64,000 nt of DNA from an uncultured Campylobacterales bacterium (GTDB lineage: Bacteria; Campylobacterota; Campylobacteria; Campylobacterales; Arcobacteraceae), in contig CANNFB010000005.1 of assembly GCA_947503785.1 (NCBI GenBank), positions 62,001-126,000 on the forward strand, in the 5' to 3' direction. The notes below the pieces were generated by a model. The model did not search any database and was not told where the DNA came from. It saw only the letters and a program-made list of their open reading frames with translations. Below, piece by piece: positions 1 through 8,003 of this stretch (position 1 is the stretch's first letter; each line of letters begins with the position of its first letter). A program made the position numbers and the translations under genes.

Positions 1-867
1 CACTGTCATAATCCATACGTATGTGATGCCAAAGATTACTGTTGGAAAACTCAAAGAGCTATACCTGAGTACTCTATTTTTAATATCTTCAACCTAGGAA
101 GTAAAAAGCAAATAGAGTTATATTCACAAGGTATAACAAAAATAGAAGATATACCAGATGACTTTGCTATGACTGCAAATCAAGCACAAGCAGTAGAAAA
201 CTACAAGTCAAAAGAAACTTTTATAAATAAAGAAAAAATAAAAGAGTTTGTATATACTTTAACTTATCCTATCTATCACTTAGATTTTGAAACATTTCAA
301 CAAGCTATACCAGAGTTTAAAGGTATTAGCCCATATCAACAAATACCATTTCAATACTCACTTCATATTGAACATGAAGATGGAAGACTTGAACATAAAG
401 AGTATTTAGCACAAGATGGAATTGACCCAAGAGAGCAAATAGCCAAAAGGTTAGTGGAAGATATACCAAGTGATGTGACAGTATTAGCATATAACATGAG
501 TTTTGAAAAAGGTGTTATCAAAAGGCTATCAGATTTATACCTAGAACTTAGTACTCATCTTCTAAGTATAAATGAGAATATGAAAGACTTGATGATACCT
601 TTTCAAAAGAAATACTATGTAACTCCCTCTATGAATGGCTCTTATTCCATCAAATATGTATTACCAGCATTAGTACCAGAGTTTGCAAAAGCATATAAAG
701 ACCTAGAGGGAGTACAAAATGGAAGTCAAGCTATGAATGCCTTTGCAAATATGCGTAAGATGAAAGAAGATGAAAAACAAAAAATGAGAACTTCACTTTT
801 AGAGTATTGTAAATTGGATACTTTAGCAATGGTTAAAGTATTGGATAAATTAAAAGAAAATAAATAA
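1..867 (+). CDS. DUF2779 domain protein, C-terminal part (predicted DEDD exonuclease), truncated by window start
   Basis: The reading frame is open from base 1, so the gene begins upstream of the window. The first residues carry a spaced cysteine cluster (C-H-N-P-Y-V-C-D-A-K-D-Y-C-W), like the C-terminal Fe-S cysteines of Cas4/AddB-type nucleases. The remainder has an RNase H-like 3'-5' exonuclease pattern: 'LDFET' (Exo I D-x-E), 'AYNMSFEKG' (Exo II-like) and 'YCKLDTLAM' (Exo III-like Y..D). DUF2779 proteins combine such parts; their role is not established. It sits on the ssrA island beside Kiwa genes, so a phage-defence or mobile-element role is plausible, but this is inference. Confidence 0.75.
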   Translation, partial: HCHNPYVCDAKDYCWKTQRAIPEYSIFNIFNLGSKKQIELYSQGITKIEDIPDDFAMTANQAQAVENYKSKETFINKEKIKEFVYTLTYPIYHLDFETFQQAIPEFKGISPYQQIPFQYSLHIEHEDGRLEHKEYLAQDGIDPREQIAKRLVEDIPSDVTVLAYNMSFEKGVIKRLSDLYLELSTHLLSINENMKDLMIPFQKKYYVTPSMNGSYSIKYVLPALVPEFAKAYKDLEGVQNGSQAMNAFANMRKMKEDEKQKMRTSLLEYCKLDTLAMVKVLDKLKENK

Positions 868-908
868 TTGATTATTAAGTTATTAAATTAAGAAAATATG
901 ATATTATA

Positions 909-925
909 TTATACTTTTAGTATAA
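909..925. promoter_or_regulatory. Perfect palindrome upstream of the Kiwa genes
   Basis: TTATACT-TTT-AGTATAA is a 7-bp perfect inverted repeat with a 3-base spacer. It directly precedes the Shine-Dalgarno-like AAGGA of the short ORF at 934 and lies where the -10 region is expected. It may be an operator or an RNA hairpin next to the ribosome binding site. AT-rich palindromes also arise by chance. Confidence 0.4.
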
Positions 926-933
926 GGAAAACA

Positions 934-1017
934 ATGATTTTTTCAAAAGATTTATCCGAAACTGATTTTAGAATAACTATTCAAACTACTTTAAAAAAAG
1001 TATTTGATAATGAATAG
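934..1017 (+). CDS. Possible 27-residue leader peptide or small protein overlapping kwaA
   Basis: An ATG preceded at good spacing by AAGGA opens a 27-codon frame beginning MIFSKDLSETDF and ending ...KKVFDNE. Its TAG stop lies just past the kwaA ATG, giving an 8-base overlap. The peptide is charged, has no membrane segment and resembles no family I recognise. The overlap would allow translational coupling of kwaA to this peptide. It could also be chance, or the remnant of a longer gene. Confidence 0.4.
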   Translation: MIFSKDLSETDFRITIQTTLKKVFDNE

Positions 1018-1588
1018 TACTTTATACAAATTTAATTTGTATAACTTATCTTTAATACCTTTATATTTGATTTTTATTATTCAATATATAAAAATTGAGC
1101 CATTCCTTAAATGGGATGATACAATATTTAAACGTGATTATTTTTATGATATTATAATTTGTAATTGGCAGGTTACATTTTTTATTTTATTAATAATATG
1201 TGCTTTATTCTCATATCTTTTTTTTAAAAAGAATAGTAATTATGGGAAAAAAGGATCTAAACAATTCAGTGAAATCACTACATCAGATTTTGATCATTTA
1301 ACCTTTTTATCTACATATATAATTCCTCTTATTACTTTTAATCTTAATGAACCACGAAGTTTTGTGGTTGTAATTGTACTTCTTTTGATGATAGGAATAA
1401 TTTATATAAAATCAAATTTATATTATCTTAATCCAACTCTGTTACTTTTTGGTTATAAGGTTTATAAAGCTAAAAGTGATAAGAAAGCTGTAGTTTTAAT
1501 TATAAAAGGTAGTCTTTCTCATATATCAGAAGAAATGAATTATAAAGATTTAGGTAACAATATATATTTAATTAAAGGACAAAAATGA
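1010..1588 (+). CDS. kwaA: Anti-phage protein KwaA (Kiwa system membrane component)
   Basis: A protein of about 192 residues with four predicted membrane segments (roughly residues 10-26, 48-66, 92-108 and 114-134) and a soluble C-terminal tail. This is the size and topology of KwaA, the membrane sensor of the Kiwa defence system. The ATG at 1010 was preferred over an in-frame TTG at 1004 because it is the stronger codon; neither has a strong ribosome binding site, so translation may be coupled to the short ORF upstream. The stop overlaps the KwaB start by four bases (ATGA), as expected for a two-gene system. The call rests on topology, partner and recognisable sequence style such as 'YYLNPTLLLFGYK' after the last membrane segment. 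Confidence 0.8.
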   Translation: MNSTLYKFNLYNLSLIPLYLIFIIQYIKIEPFLKWDDTIFKRDYFYDIIICNWQVTFFILLIICALFSYLFFKKNSNYGKKGSKQFSEITTSDFDHLTFLSTYIIPLITFNLNEPRSFVVVIVLLLMIGIIYIKSNLYYLNPTLLLFGYKVYKAKSDKKAVVLIIKGSLSHISEEMNYKDLGNNIYLIKGQK

Positions 1589-2526
1589 AAGTAGATGATC
1601 TACAGAAAAAATTAAAGGCTATTTTAAAAGATAAGAAAACAGTTTTGGAGTTATATTTGATAACACCAACTAAAGATATAAAGTTTGCTTCAATATCAGA
1701 TGAGGCATCTTCTAATTTATTAAAGCTTTTCAAACAAAATATTGATGATAATTTATTAGATACAGAGAATGAATATAACTTAAAACCAATTAATGAGGCT
1801 AATGATGAAGATGCTAAAAGTTATTACTATTTTGACAGCAATAATATTTATGAGAAAATAAAGTATTTTACAAGTTTCGATACTGATAGTGCAACAAACT
1901 TTTCTTTCAAAGATATGAAATTCGAAAATATAGATACTTTTTTAATCAAGATTGGTACTGATTCAAATCATATTATTTTATATAAAAAGAATTATCCTAT
2001 TAACTTATTAAAAAGAGGGAAAACAATATTTTTAACAAAAAGTAATGAAAATATAGATGAGTTTAAAGATGATATACTAAAGATAAATGGTAACTTCCAG
2101 TTTCTTGTTTCTGGAGAGCATGTGTTAGTCCTTGACCTTAAAATGTTAGAAACCCAACTAGGTTATGAGGATGTAATTATTAAAAATGCAAAAGAATCGC
2201 TTGCAACAATAGGAGCAATAGATTTTTTAGATGATATAAGTAAGATTGAAGAGATGGCCACATCTAGACGAATAGCAAAAAAAATTAATCTTGTAAAGAA
2301 ATCGCCGGTTATTGATATAATAAAGACGGATCAATCTAAGGTAATAAGTTTTATTAGTAGTCATCCTGAATTGAAAAAAAGTTTATCATTTAACAGTACT
2401 GGGAAATTAGAATTAAAAAGTAAAGTTAGTGTAGAGAAATTTTTAAAATTACTACATGATGATTATTTAAAATCTGAATTAACAGAATTACTATATGATA
2501 GTTTAAACAAAGATACACTTAAATAA
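1585..2526 (+). CDS. kwaB: Anti-phage protein KwaB (DUF4868, Kiwa effector)
   Basis: A 313-residue soluble protein with the DUF4868 layout in its C-terminal two thirds. Visible elements include 'LYKKNYPINLLKRGK', a 'FQFLVSGEHVLVLD' strand pair and a C-terminal helical segment. KwaB is the DNA-associated effector that works with membrane-bound KwaA; Kiwa senses phage at the envelope and blocks phage DNA replication or late transcription. It is translationally coupled to kwaA (4-base overlap) and followed by a bidirectional terminator. Base composition is similar to the surrounding island. Family assignment is by recognition of the sequence pattern and the KwaA partner, not by a search. Confidence 0.82.
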   Translation: MKVDDLQKKLKAILKDKKTVLELYLITPTKDIKFASISDEASSNLLKLFKQNIDDNLLDTENEYNLKPINEANDEDAKSYYYFDSNNIYEKIKYFTSFDTDSATNFSFKDMKFENIDTFLIKIGTDSNHIILYKKNYPINLLKRGKTIFLTKSNENIDEFKDDILKINGNFQFLVSGEHVLVLDLKMLETQLGYEDVIIKNAKESLATIGAIDFLDDISKIEEMATSRRIAKKINLVKKSPVIDIIKTDQSKVISFISSHPELKKSLSFNSTGKLELKSKVSVEKFLKLLHDDYLKSELTELLYDSLNKDTLK

Positions 2527-2569
2527 ATATATAAAAACTTTCTAAATATTTATTTTCTTATAACATTAA

Positions 2570-2608
2570 AAAGAATAACTATTTTTCTAATAAAGATAGT
2601 TATTCTTT
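2570..2608. terminator. Bidirectional rho-independent terminator
   Basis: A 13-bp perfect stem (AAAGAATAACTAT / ATAGTTATTCTTT) with a 13-base loop lies between kwaB and the convergent integrase gene. The A/T flanks can serve as the U-tract on either strand. Confidence 0.75.
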
Positions 2609-2611
2609 ATA

Positions 2612-3835
2612 TTATAGTTTAATTAAATTTAAATAATCACCATACCAATCAATTAATCCTCTCATAGATTTTTTATAAGAGGCACGATTATAAGCCTCTT
2701 TAACTTTATTAGATTCCTTATGAGAAAGTAAAGCTTCAATTACTTCTCCACTGTATCCATGCTCTTCCATATTCTCATAAGCAATTGTTGAAAACATAGC
2801 TCTAAAACTGTGAGGTACAAACTCTTTTTTTGTATATCCCATTCTTCTTAATGCTCCAATAAGAGTATTATCACTCATTGGTTTATCTTTTGCTCTAAAG
2901 CTTGGAAATACATATTGACCATTTCCCGTAAATTGTTTTACTTCTGTTAGTATTTCTATTACTTGATTTGGAAGTGGAAGTATAAATTCTATTTTTGTTT
3001 TCATTTTTGAAGCTGGTATTGTCCATTCTTTTTTTACTAAGTCTATTTCACACCATTCACAATATCTAATGTTATAACTTCTAACAAATACATAAGGAAG
3101 CATCTTTAAAGCCATCTTAGTAGTATAATCACCTGAATAATCATCAATAGCTAATAGTAAACCTTTTATATCTTTTTCTTTCGTAAAAGTAGGGTAGTGT
3201 TTCTTTTCTCTTTTTCCTAAGATATTCTTTTGTTCTATGTCTGCTACTATATTATGAGGAACGTATTCTAATGTAACTGCATATTTATATATTTTATTTA
3301 TAATCATAAATACTCTACTTGCTGTATCTTGTAAATCTCTTTCTTTAAGTATTTTAAGTATTTCAATTAAATCTAATCTTGTTACATCAACAATAGGTTT
3401 ATCTTCCATGTATTTATATACATAGTTTTCTAATGCTCGACCTAATTTTATATGATAGTTTTCGGATACTTCACTTTTATAGTTTTCATGCCATTCTTGT
3501 GAAACTTTATAAAAAGTATTTTCTCTTCTTTTCTCGATAACTTGTGCTTCTTTTTTAACTTGTTTTTTTAATTCACTTGGGTCAGTACCTTTAGCAATTA
3601 AAGATTTATATTCATCTCTTATTGCCCTTACATCTTTAAGACTAAAGTTTGGATATGTTCCTAATGCTATTACTTTTTCTTTATTATTGAATCTATATTT
3701 TAATCTCCATCTTTTACCACCAGTTTTTGCAACTAATAAAAATAGTCCTCCTCCATCAAATAGCTTGTAATCTTTTTCTATAGGTTTACATGATTTTATT
3801 TGTGTAGCTGTTAGAGGTAGGGTACTTCTTGCCAT
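2612..3835 (-). CDS. int: Tyrosine recombinase (P4-type integrase, DUF4102 N-terminus)
   Basis: A 407-residue site-specific integrase. The N-terminus ('LPLTATQIKSCKP...', then 'LFDGGGLFLLV') is the DUF4102 arm-binding domain of prophage/island integrases. The C-terminal catalytic domain shows the full residue set: arginine in 'RSYNIRYCEW', H-x-x-R in 'PHSFRAMFS', histidine in 'LLSHKE' and the tyrosine in 'EAYNRASY'. The start at 3835 was chosen because it gives the family's usual N-terminus and has AAAAGGA just upstream; a longer frame from 3886 runs into repeated operator-like sequence. The gene points away from ssrA, whose 3' end is the probable attachment site. It looks intact. Confidence 0.92.
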   Translation of the reverse strand: MARSTLPLTATQIKSCKPIEKDYKLFDGGGLFLLVAKTGGKRWRLKYRFNNKEKVIALGTYPNFSLKDVRAIRDEYKSLIAKGTDPSELKKQVKKEAQVIEKRRENTFYKVSQEWHENYKSEVSENYHIKLGRALENYVYKYMEDKPIVDVTRLDLIEILKILKERDLQDTASRVFMIINKIYKYAVTLEYVPHNIVADIEQKNILGKREKKHYPTFTKEKDIKGLLLAIDDYSGDYTTKMALKMLPYVFVRSYNIRYCEWCEIDLVKKEWTIPASKMKTKIEFILPLPNQVIEILTEVKQFTGNGQYVFPSFRAKDKPMSDNTLIGALRRMGYTKKEFVPHSFRAMFSTIAYENMEEHGYSGEVIEALLSHKESNKVKEAYNRASYKKSMRGLIDWYGDYLNLIKL

Positions 3836-3846
3836 AGGGGTTCCTT

Positions 3847-3909
3847 TTAGGGTATTGAAAATATTTGATACCCCTAATTTTAACAAAAGTACCCTAAGTA
3901 TACCCCTAA
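3847..3909. repeat. TACCC(C)TAA iterons upstream of the integrase
   Basis: Three direct copies of TACCC(C)TAA start at 3869, 3890 and 3901, and one inverted copy (TTAGGGTA) lies at 3847-3854, all between the integrase start and ssrA. Start-to-start distances of 21 and 11 bases place the direct copies on one face of the helix. They are candidates for integrase arm-type sites or for an autoregulatory operator. Confidence 0.55.
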
Positions 3910-4020
3910 ATATTGTAGATTCGATAGTATTATCTTGGACTATATTGGTCGATAAAGTGGCTCTATGGCCTATGTATTGGTGCCTAGATAGACTTTATAA
4001 GATTTGTTTGGATTGTATAT

Positions 4021-4411
4021 TGGTGGAGATGTCCGGGATTGAACCGGAGTCTTAAAACATATCCGCATAGCGTCTACATGCTTAGAAGAGGTCGATTAAT
4101 TTCACTATCACATAAGCTCAACCTGCAAGGCTTATAGAAGCTAAGATTTGGAATGTCTCTTCAAAGGTCAATCAACTCTTAAAAGATAAGCTATTGGGGT
4201 GAGCCCATTTAAATCTACCTATATAGCATCAGTAGAATGAGCCTCCTAGTCTCGACCCAATTAAGGGGAGTCTAAATTAAAACTTACGCTGCTGCGTAAG
4301 CTGGAGAATAATTGTTATTATTTGCGTTTAAAAATTATGAACCGTATAACGGCGTGTTCAGGCCGACATGCAACTAAGCTTCAATGCTCTAATCGAAGCC
4401 AAATCATCCCC
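4021..4411 (-). ncRNA. ssrA: tmRNA (ssrA); 3' end is the probable island attachment site
   Basis: The minus strand begins GGGGATGATTTGGCTTCGA and ends with CATCTCCACCA, forming a seven-pair acceptor stem with one G-U pair and an encoded CCA. A T-arm (TCCGG-TTCAATC-CCGGA) precedes the 3' end. The tag reading frame (4325 down to 4284) is preceded by the conserved AAAC context and encodes ANNNNYSPAYAAA, then TAA. The molecule rescues stalled ribosomes and tags the nascent peptide for proteolysis by proteases such as ClpXP. ssrA is a classic integration target, and an integrase lies directly beyond its 3' end, so attL/attR is expected here; the second copy is not in the window. Confidence 0.95.
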
Positions 4412-4449
4412 ATATATTATTCGCAACTTTAACAAATATTTACTTAAAG

Positions 4450-4455
4450 TATAAT
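4450..4455 (+). promoter_or_regulatory. -10 element for the carboxyspermidine dehydrogenase gene
   Basis: TATAAT lies 35 bases before the ATG at 4491, in the 79-base gap between the divergent ssrA and the dehydrogenase gene. No clear -35 is visible, which is usual for Campylobacterota sigma-70 promoters. Confidence 0.5.
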
Positions 4456-4490
4456 ATAATCCTTTCAATATAAAACATAAGAGGTCAAAT

Positions 4491-5699
4491 ATGGCAAATA
4501 CAAATACAGGTATCTTAATAATAGGTGCTGGTGGGGTGAGTCGTGTTGCAACTGTAAAGTGTGCGATGAATATAGATACGTTTGAAAAAATTACATTAGC
4601 ATCTAGAACTATTTCAAAATGTGAATCAATAAGAGATGATATTTTAAAGAATCAAGGTGTTAGTATTGATGTTGTATCTGTTGATGCAGATGATGTTCCA
4701 GCTCTTGTTTCTTTAATACAGCAAGTAAAACCCAGAGTTGTTTTAAATGTTGCTTTACCTTATCAAGATTTAACAATTATGGATGCATGTACGCAAACAG
4801 GTGTTGATTATGTAGACACAGCAAATTATGAACATCCTGATGAGGCTAAATTTGAATATAAAGAACAATGGGCTAAACAAGAGCAGTTTGAAAAAGCTGG
4901 AGTAAAAGCTCTTTTAGGTTCTGGTTTTGATCCAGGAGTTACGGGTGTATTTTGTGCCTATGCTCAACAAAACTTATTTGATGAAATTAACTATATCGAT
5001 ATTATGGATTGTAATGCAGGGGATCACGGATATCCTTTTGCCACAAACTTTAATCCTGAAATAAACTTAAGAGAAGTATCTTCAAAGGGTAGATATTGGG
5101 AAGAAGGTAAATGGATTGAAACAGAACCTTTAGAAATCAGAATTGAACATGATTACCCAGAAATTGGTGTAAAGCCATCGTATCTTTTATATCATGAAGA
5201 GTTAGAATCTTTATGTAAAAATATAAAAGGTTTAAAAAAGATTAGATTCTTTATGACTTTTGGAGATTCATATATCCAACATATGAGATGTTTAGAAAAT
5301 GTAGGAATGTTAGGTATTAAAGAAGTAGAACATAAAGGTCAAAAAATTATTCCTATTGAGTTCTTGTCTACACTTTTACCTGATCCTTCATCACTAGGAC
5401 CTAGAACTGTTGGTAAAACAAATATTGGTTGTATTATCACTGGAATTAAAGATGGTAAAAAGAAAAAAGTATATATCTACAATGTTTGTGATCATCAAGA
5501 GTGCTATAAAGAAACAGGAGCACAAGCGGTTTCGTATACGACAGGAGTTCCTGCAATGATTGGAACTAAGATGGTTTATAAAGGTATTTGGGATGGAAAA
5601 GGTGTCTTTAATATTGAAGAGTTTGATGCTAAGCCATTTATGGATGAACTAATGACTCAAGGTTTACCTTGGAAAATATTAGATTTACCAGCTGATTAG
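4491..5699 (+). CDS. Carboxy(nor)spermidine dehydrogenase (saccharopine dehydrogenase family)
   Basis: This 402-residue enzyme has an N-terminal Rossmann motif ('IIGAGGVSRVA', residues about 6-17) and the overall pattern of the saccharopine dehydrogenase family ('VDYVDTANYE', 'LLGSGFDPGVTGVF'). In Campylobacterota this family condenses aspartate semialdehyde with putrescine or diaminopropane, using NADPH, to carboxyspermidine or carboxynorspermidine. The decarboxylase for the next step (nspC) follows after a rubredoxin gene. The ATG has an upstream AAGAGG-type ribosome site (CATAAGAGGTC). True lysine-pathway saccharopine dehydrogenase is unlikely given the nspC partner. Confidence 0.85.
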   Translation: MANTNTGILIIGAGGVSRVATVKCAMNIDTFEKITLASRTISKCESIRDDILKNQGVSIDVVSVDADDVPALVSLIQQVKPRVVLNVALPYQDLTIMDACTQTGVDYVDTANYEHPDEAKFEYKEQWAKQEQFEKAGVKALLGSGFDPGVTGVFCAYAQQNLFDEINYIDIMDCNAGDHGYPFATNFNPEINLREVSSKGRYWEEGKWIETEPLEIRIEHDYPEIGVKPSYLLYHEELESLCKNIKGLKKIRFFMTFGDSYIQHMRCLENVGMLGIKEVEHKGQKIIPIEFLSTLLPDPSSLGPRTVGKTNIGCIITGIKDGKKKKVYIYNVCDHQECYKETGAQAVSYTTGVPAMIGTKMVYKGIWDGKGVFNIEEFDAKPFMDELMTQGLPWKILDLPAD

Positions 5700-5799
5700 G
5701 AAAAATAAAGTAAGTTTAAATTATAAAACTAGTTTAAAAATAAAGTATTTTTAGAGCTAAAAAACTTGTATAATATTTTATAAACATTAGGAGAAAATA

Positions 5800-5967
5800 A
5801 TGCAAAAATATATATGTACAGTGTGTGATTATATTTACGACCCAGCTATTGGTGATCCTGATTCAGGAATTGAACCAGGAACAGCGTTTGAAAATATACC
5901 AGATGATTGGGAATGTCCAGATTGTGGTGTATCAAAAGAGGATTTTGAACCATTTGAAGAAGAGTAA
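5800..5967 (+). CDS. Rubredoxin
   Basis: A 55-residue protein with the two iron-binding knuckles of rubredoxin, '[13 protein letters not shown]' and '[13 protein letters not shown]', so four cysteines for one Fe. It is a small cytoplasmic electron carrier; likely roles in Campylobacterota include peroxide or oxygen detoxification. The ATG has an AGGAG ribosome site eight bases upstream (TTAGGAGAAAATAATG) and a TATAAT-like -10 near 5770. The gene is in a different frame from the long open frame that runs on into nspC, and its end overlaps the inferred nspC start by 14 bases. No function in polyamine synthesis is implied by family. Confidence 0.93.
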   Translation: MQKYICTVCDYIYDPAIGDPDSGIEPGTAFENIPDDWECPDCGVSKEDFEPFEEE

Positions 5968-7108
5968 ACAAAAAGAAATAGTAAGTAGTTTTGATAAGTT
6001 ACCAAGTCCTAGTTATGTATGTGAACGGAACTTATTAGAAAATAATCTAAAATTATTAAAAAAAATACAGGATGAAGCAGATGTAAATATCCTTTTAGCT
6101 TTAAAAGGGTTTGCATTGTATTCGACATTTGATTTATGTAAACAATACTTAAAAGGATGTTGTGCTTCAGGACTTCATGAAGCAATACTTGCCAAGGAAG
6201 AATTTGGTGGAGAAGTTCATACTTATTCACCTGCTTTTAAAAATGAAGAAATTGATGAAATCATAGAACTTTCAAATCATTTAGTTTTTAACTCTTTTAA
6301 TCAACTAAATCAGTTTAGAGAAAAAGCACTTGGAAAAACTTCGATTGGACTTAGAATAAATCCTGAGTATTCAAGTGTTGAGGTTGATTTATATAACCCC
6401 TGTGCAGTTAATTCTAGACTTGGAATTACAAAAGAAAATTTCCAAGAAGATAATCTAGATGGTGTTGAAGGTCTGCATTTTCATGCTCTTTGTGAACAAA
6501 ATGTAGATGCACTAGAAGGCGCACTTGAAGCTTTTGAAAATAATTTTTCACAATATTTTGACAAATTAAAGTGGGTAAACTTTGGTGGTGGACATCATAT
6601 TACAAGAAGTGATTATGATGTTGAGGGGTTGATTAAATTATTAAAAGATTTTAAAAAAAGATATCCTCATCTAGATGTATTTTTAGAACCAGGTGAAGCA
6701 GTAGGTTGGCAAACTGGATATTTAGTTGCAACAGTTTTAGATGTAATTAAAAATGGAATGAATTTAGTTATTTTAGATACTTCCGCAGAAGCTCACATGC
6801 CAGATACTCTTGCTATGCCTTATCGTGCTGATATTAGAAACTCTGGCTTGGCAAATGAAAAAGAGTTTACTTATAGATTAGGTGGAAATACTTGCTTAGC
6901 GGGTGATATTATTGGAGATTATTCTTTTGATAAGCCTTTAAAAGTAGGGGATAGAATCATTTTAGAAGATATGATTCACTACACAATGGTAAAAACTACA
7001 ACATTTAATGGTATAAAATTACCATCAATTGTGATAAAAATATCAGATAACTGTTATCAAATTGTAAATAACTTTGGATATAATGAGTATATAAGCAGAC
7101 TTTCATAA
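5954..7108 (+). CDS. nspC: Carboxynorspermidine/carboxyspermidine decarboxylase NspC
   Basis: A PLP-dependent alanine-racemase-fold decarboxylase of about 384 residues. It contains the PLP lysine region '[12 protein letters not shown]', 'GLRINPEYS', the glycine/histidine strand '[15 protein letters not shown]' and '[11 protein letters not shown]'. It forms spermidine or norspermidine from the product of the dehydrogenase upstream. The frame is open from 5825, but that part is out-of-frame rubredoxin sequence. No ATG precedes the conserved region, so I chose the TTG at 5954, which has AGAGGA upstream and gives the usual family length (about 380). The stop is 14 bases before the first PPK2 gene, suggesting one transcript. 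Confidence 0.88.
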   Translation: MKKSKQKEIVSSFDKLPSPSYVCERNLLENNLKLLKKIQDEADVNILLALKGFALYSTFDLCKQYLKGCCASGLHEAILAKEEFGGEVHTYSPAFKNEEIDEIIELSNHLVFNSFNQLNQFREKALGKTSIGLRINPEYSSVEVDLYNPCAVNSRLGITKENFQEDNLDGVEGLHFHALCEQNVDALEGALEAFENNFSQYFDKLKWVNFGGGHHITRSDYDVEGLIKLLKDFKKRYPHLDVFLEPGEAVGWQTGYLVATVLDVIKNGMNLVILDTSAEAHMPDTLAMPYRADIRNSGLANEKEFTYRLGGNTCLAGDIIGDYSFDKPLKVGDRIILEDMIHYTMVKTTTFNGIKLPSIVIKISDNCYQIVNNFGYNEYISRLS

Positions 7109-7122
7109 AGGATTAATTAGTA

Positions 7123-8001
7123 ATGGGAATAGATAAAAATAGTAACAATGAAATAAAAGATATCGAAAACGAAGTAAAGAAAAAGAAGAAAAAAAAATCA
7201 AGAAAAGTTCAAGTTTGGGTTAAAAAAGAGACTTTAGAGTATGAAAAAGAACTACGAAAAATGCAAATAGAGCTATTGAAATTTCAAAACCATGTAAAAG
7301 ATAAGGGTTTAAAAGTTTTAATGATTTTTGAAGGTAGAGATGCTGCTGGAAAGGGTGGAACTATCAAGAGAATTACAGAGCATTTAAATCCTAGGGGTGC
7401 TAGAGTTGTGGCTTTAGAAAAGCCAAGTGATAGAGAAACTTCACAGTGGTATTTTCAAAGATATACTCAATATCTTCCAAGTGCTGGCGAGATAGTTTTA
7501 TTTGATAGGTCTTGGTATAACAGAGCTGGTGTAGAACCTGTAATGGGATTTTGTACTACAAATGAACATCATGAATTTTTAAAAGAAGTTCCTGAATTTG
7601 AACAAATGCTTGTAAAATCTGGAATTATTCTAATGAAGTTTTATTTTTCAGTATCAAAAAAAGAGCAAGCAAGAAGATTCAAAAAAAGAGAAGTGGATCC
7701 ACTTAAACAATATAAGCTTTCACCAGTAGATAAAGAGTCTCAAAAGTTATGGGATAAATATACGATTGCAAAGTTTTCAATGTTAATGGCTTCAAATACT
7801 GATATGTCTCCTTGGACTGTGATTAAAAGTGATGATAAAAAACAAGCTAGAATAAACTGTATGAAACATATTTTATCTCATGTTGAATATCCAAATCAAA
7901 TTGATTTAAGTGAGTTTAAAACAGATGATTCTATTTTAACAACAGGAACACAAGAGATTGGAAATATGGAAGAAAAAAATAAATTTGCAAGGTCTCGTTA
8001 A
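7123..8001 (+). CDS. ppk2: Polyphosphate kinase 2 (PPK2, class I type), first copy
   Basis: A 292-residue PPK2 with a lysine-rich N-terminus (about residues 18-30), Walker A 'FEGRDAAGKGGTIKR', the partner loop 'ALEKPSDRETSQWYFQRY', and Walker B plus lid arginines in 'LFDRSWYNRAGVEPVMGF'. PPK2 enzymes transfer phosphate between polyphosphate and nucleoside di- or monophosphates; class I enzymes mainly make ATP or GTP from ADP or GDP. Substrate preference cannot be read safely from sequence alone. It directly follows nspC and is two bases ahead of a second PPK2, so the pair are co-transcribed duplicates or diverged paralogues. Confidence 0.93.
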   Translation: MGIDKNSNNEIKDIENEVKKKKKKKSRKVQVWVKKETLEYEKELRKMQIELLKFQNHVKDKGLKVLMIFEGRDAAGKGGTIKRITEHLNPRGARVVALEKPSDRETSQWYFQRYTQYLPSAGEIVLFDRSWYNRAGVEPVMGFCTTNEHHEFLKEVPEFEQMLVKSGIILMKFYFSVSKKEQARRFKKREVDPLKQYKLSPVDKESQKLWDKYTIAKFSMLMASNTDMSPWTVIKSDDKKQARINCMKHILSHVEYPNQIDLSEFKTDDSILTTGTQEIGNMEEKNKFARSR

Positions 8002-8003
8002 TT

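Noticed and set aside
3855-4055. 66-codon plus-strand ORF between int and ssrA
   Set aside because: It runs through the integrase iterons and the tRNA-like end of tmRNA on the opposite strand, with no ribosome site or family match.
5825-5953. Longer N-terminus for NspC
   Set aside because: This stretch is the rubredoxin gene read in another frame; the NspC family starts near residue 'KLPSPSYV', shortly after the TTG at 5954.
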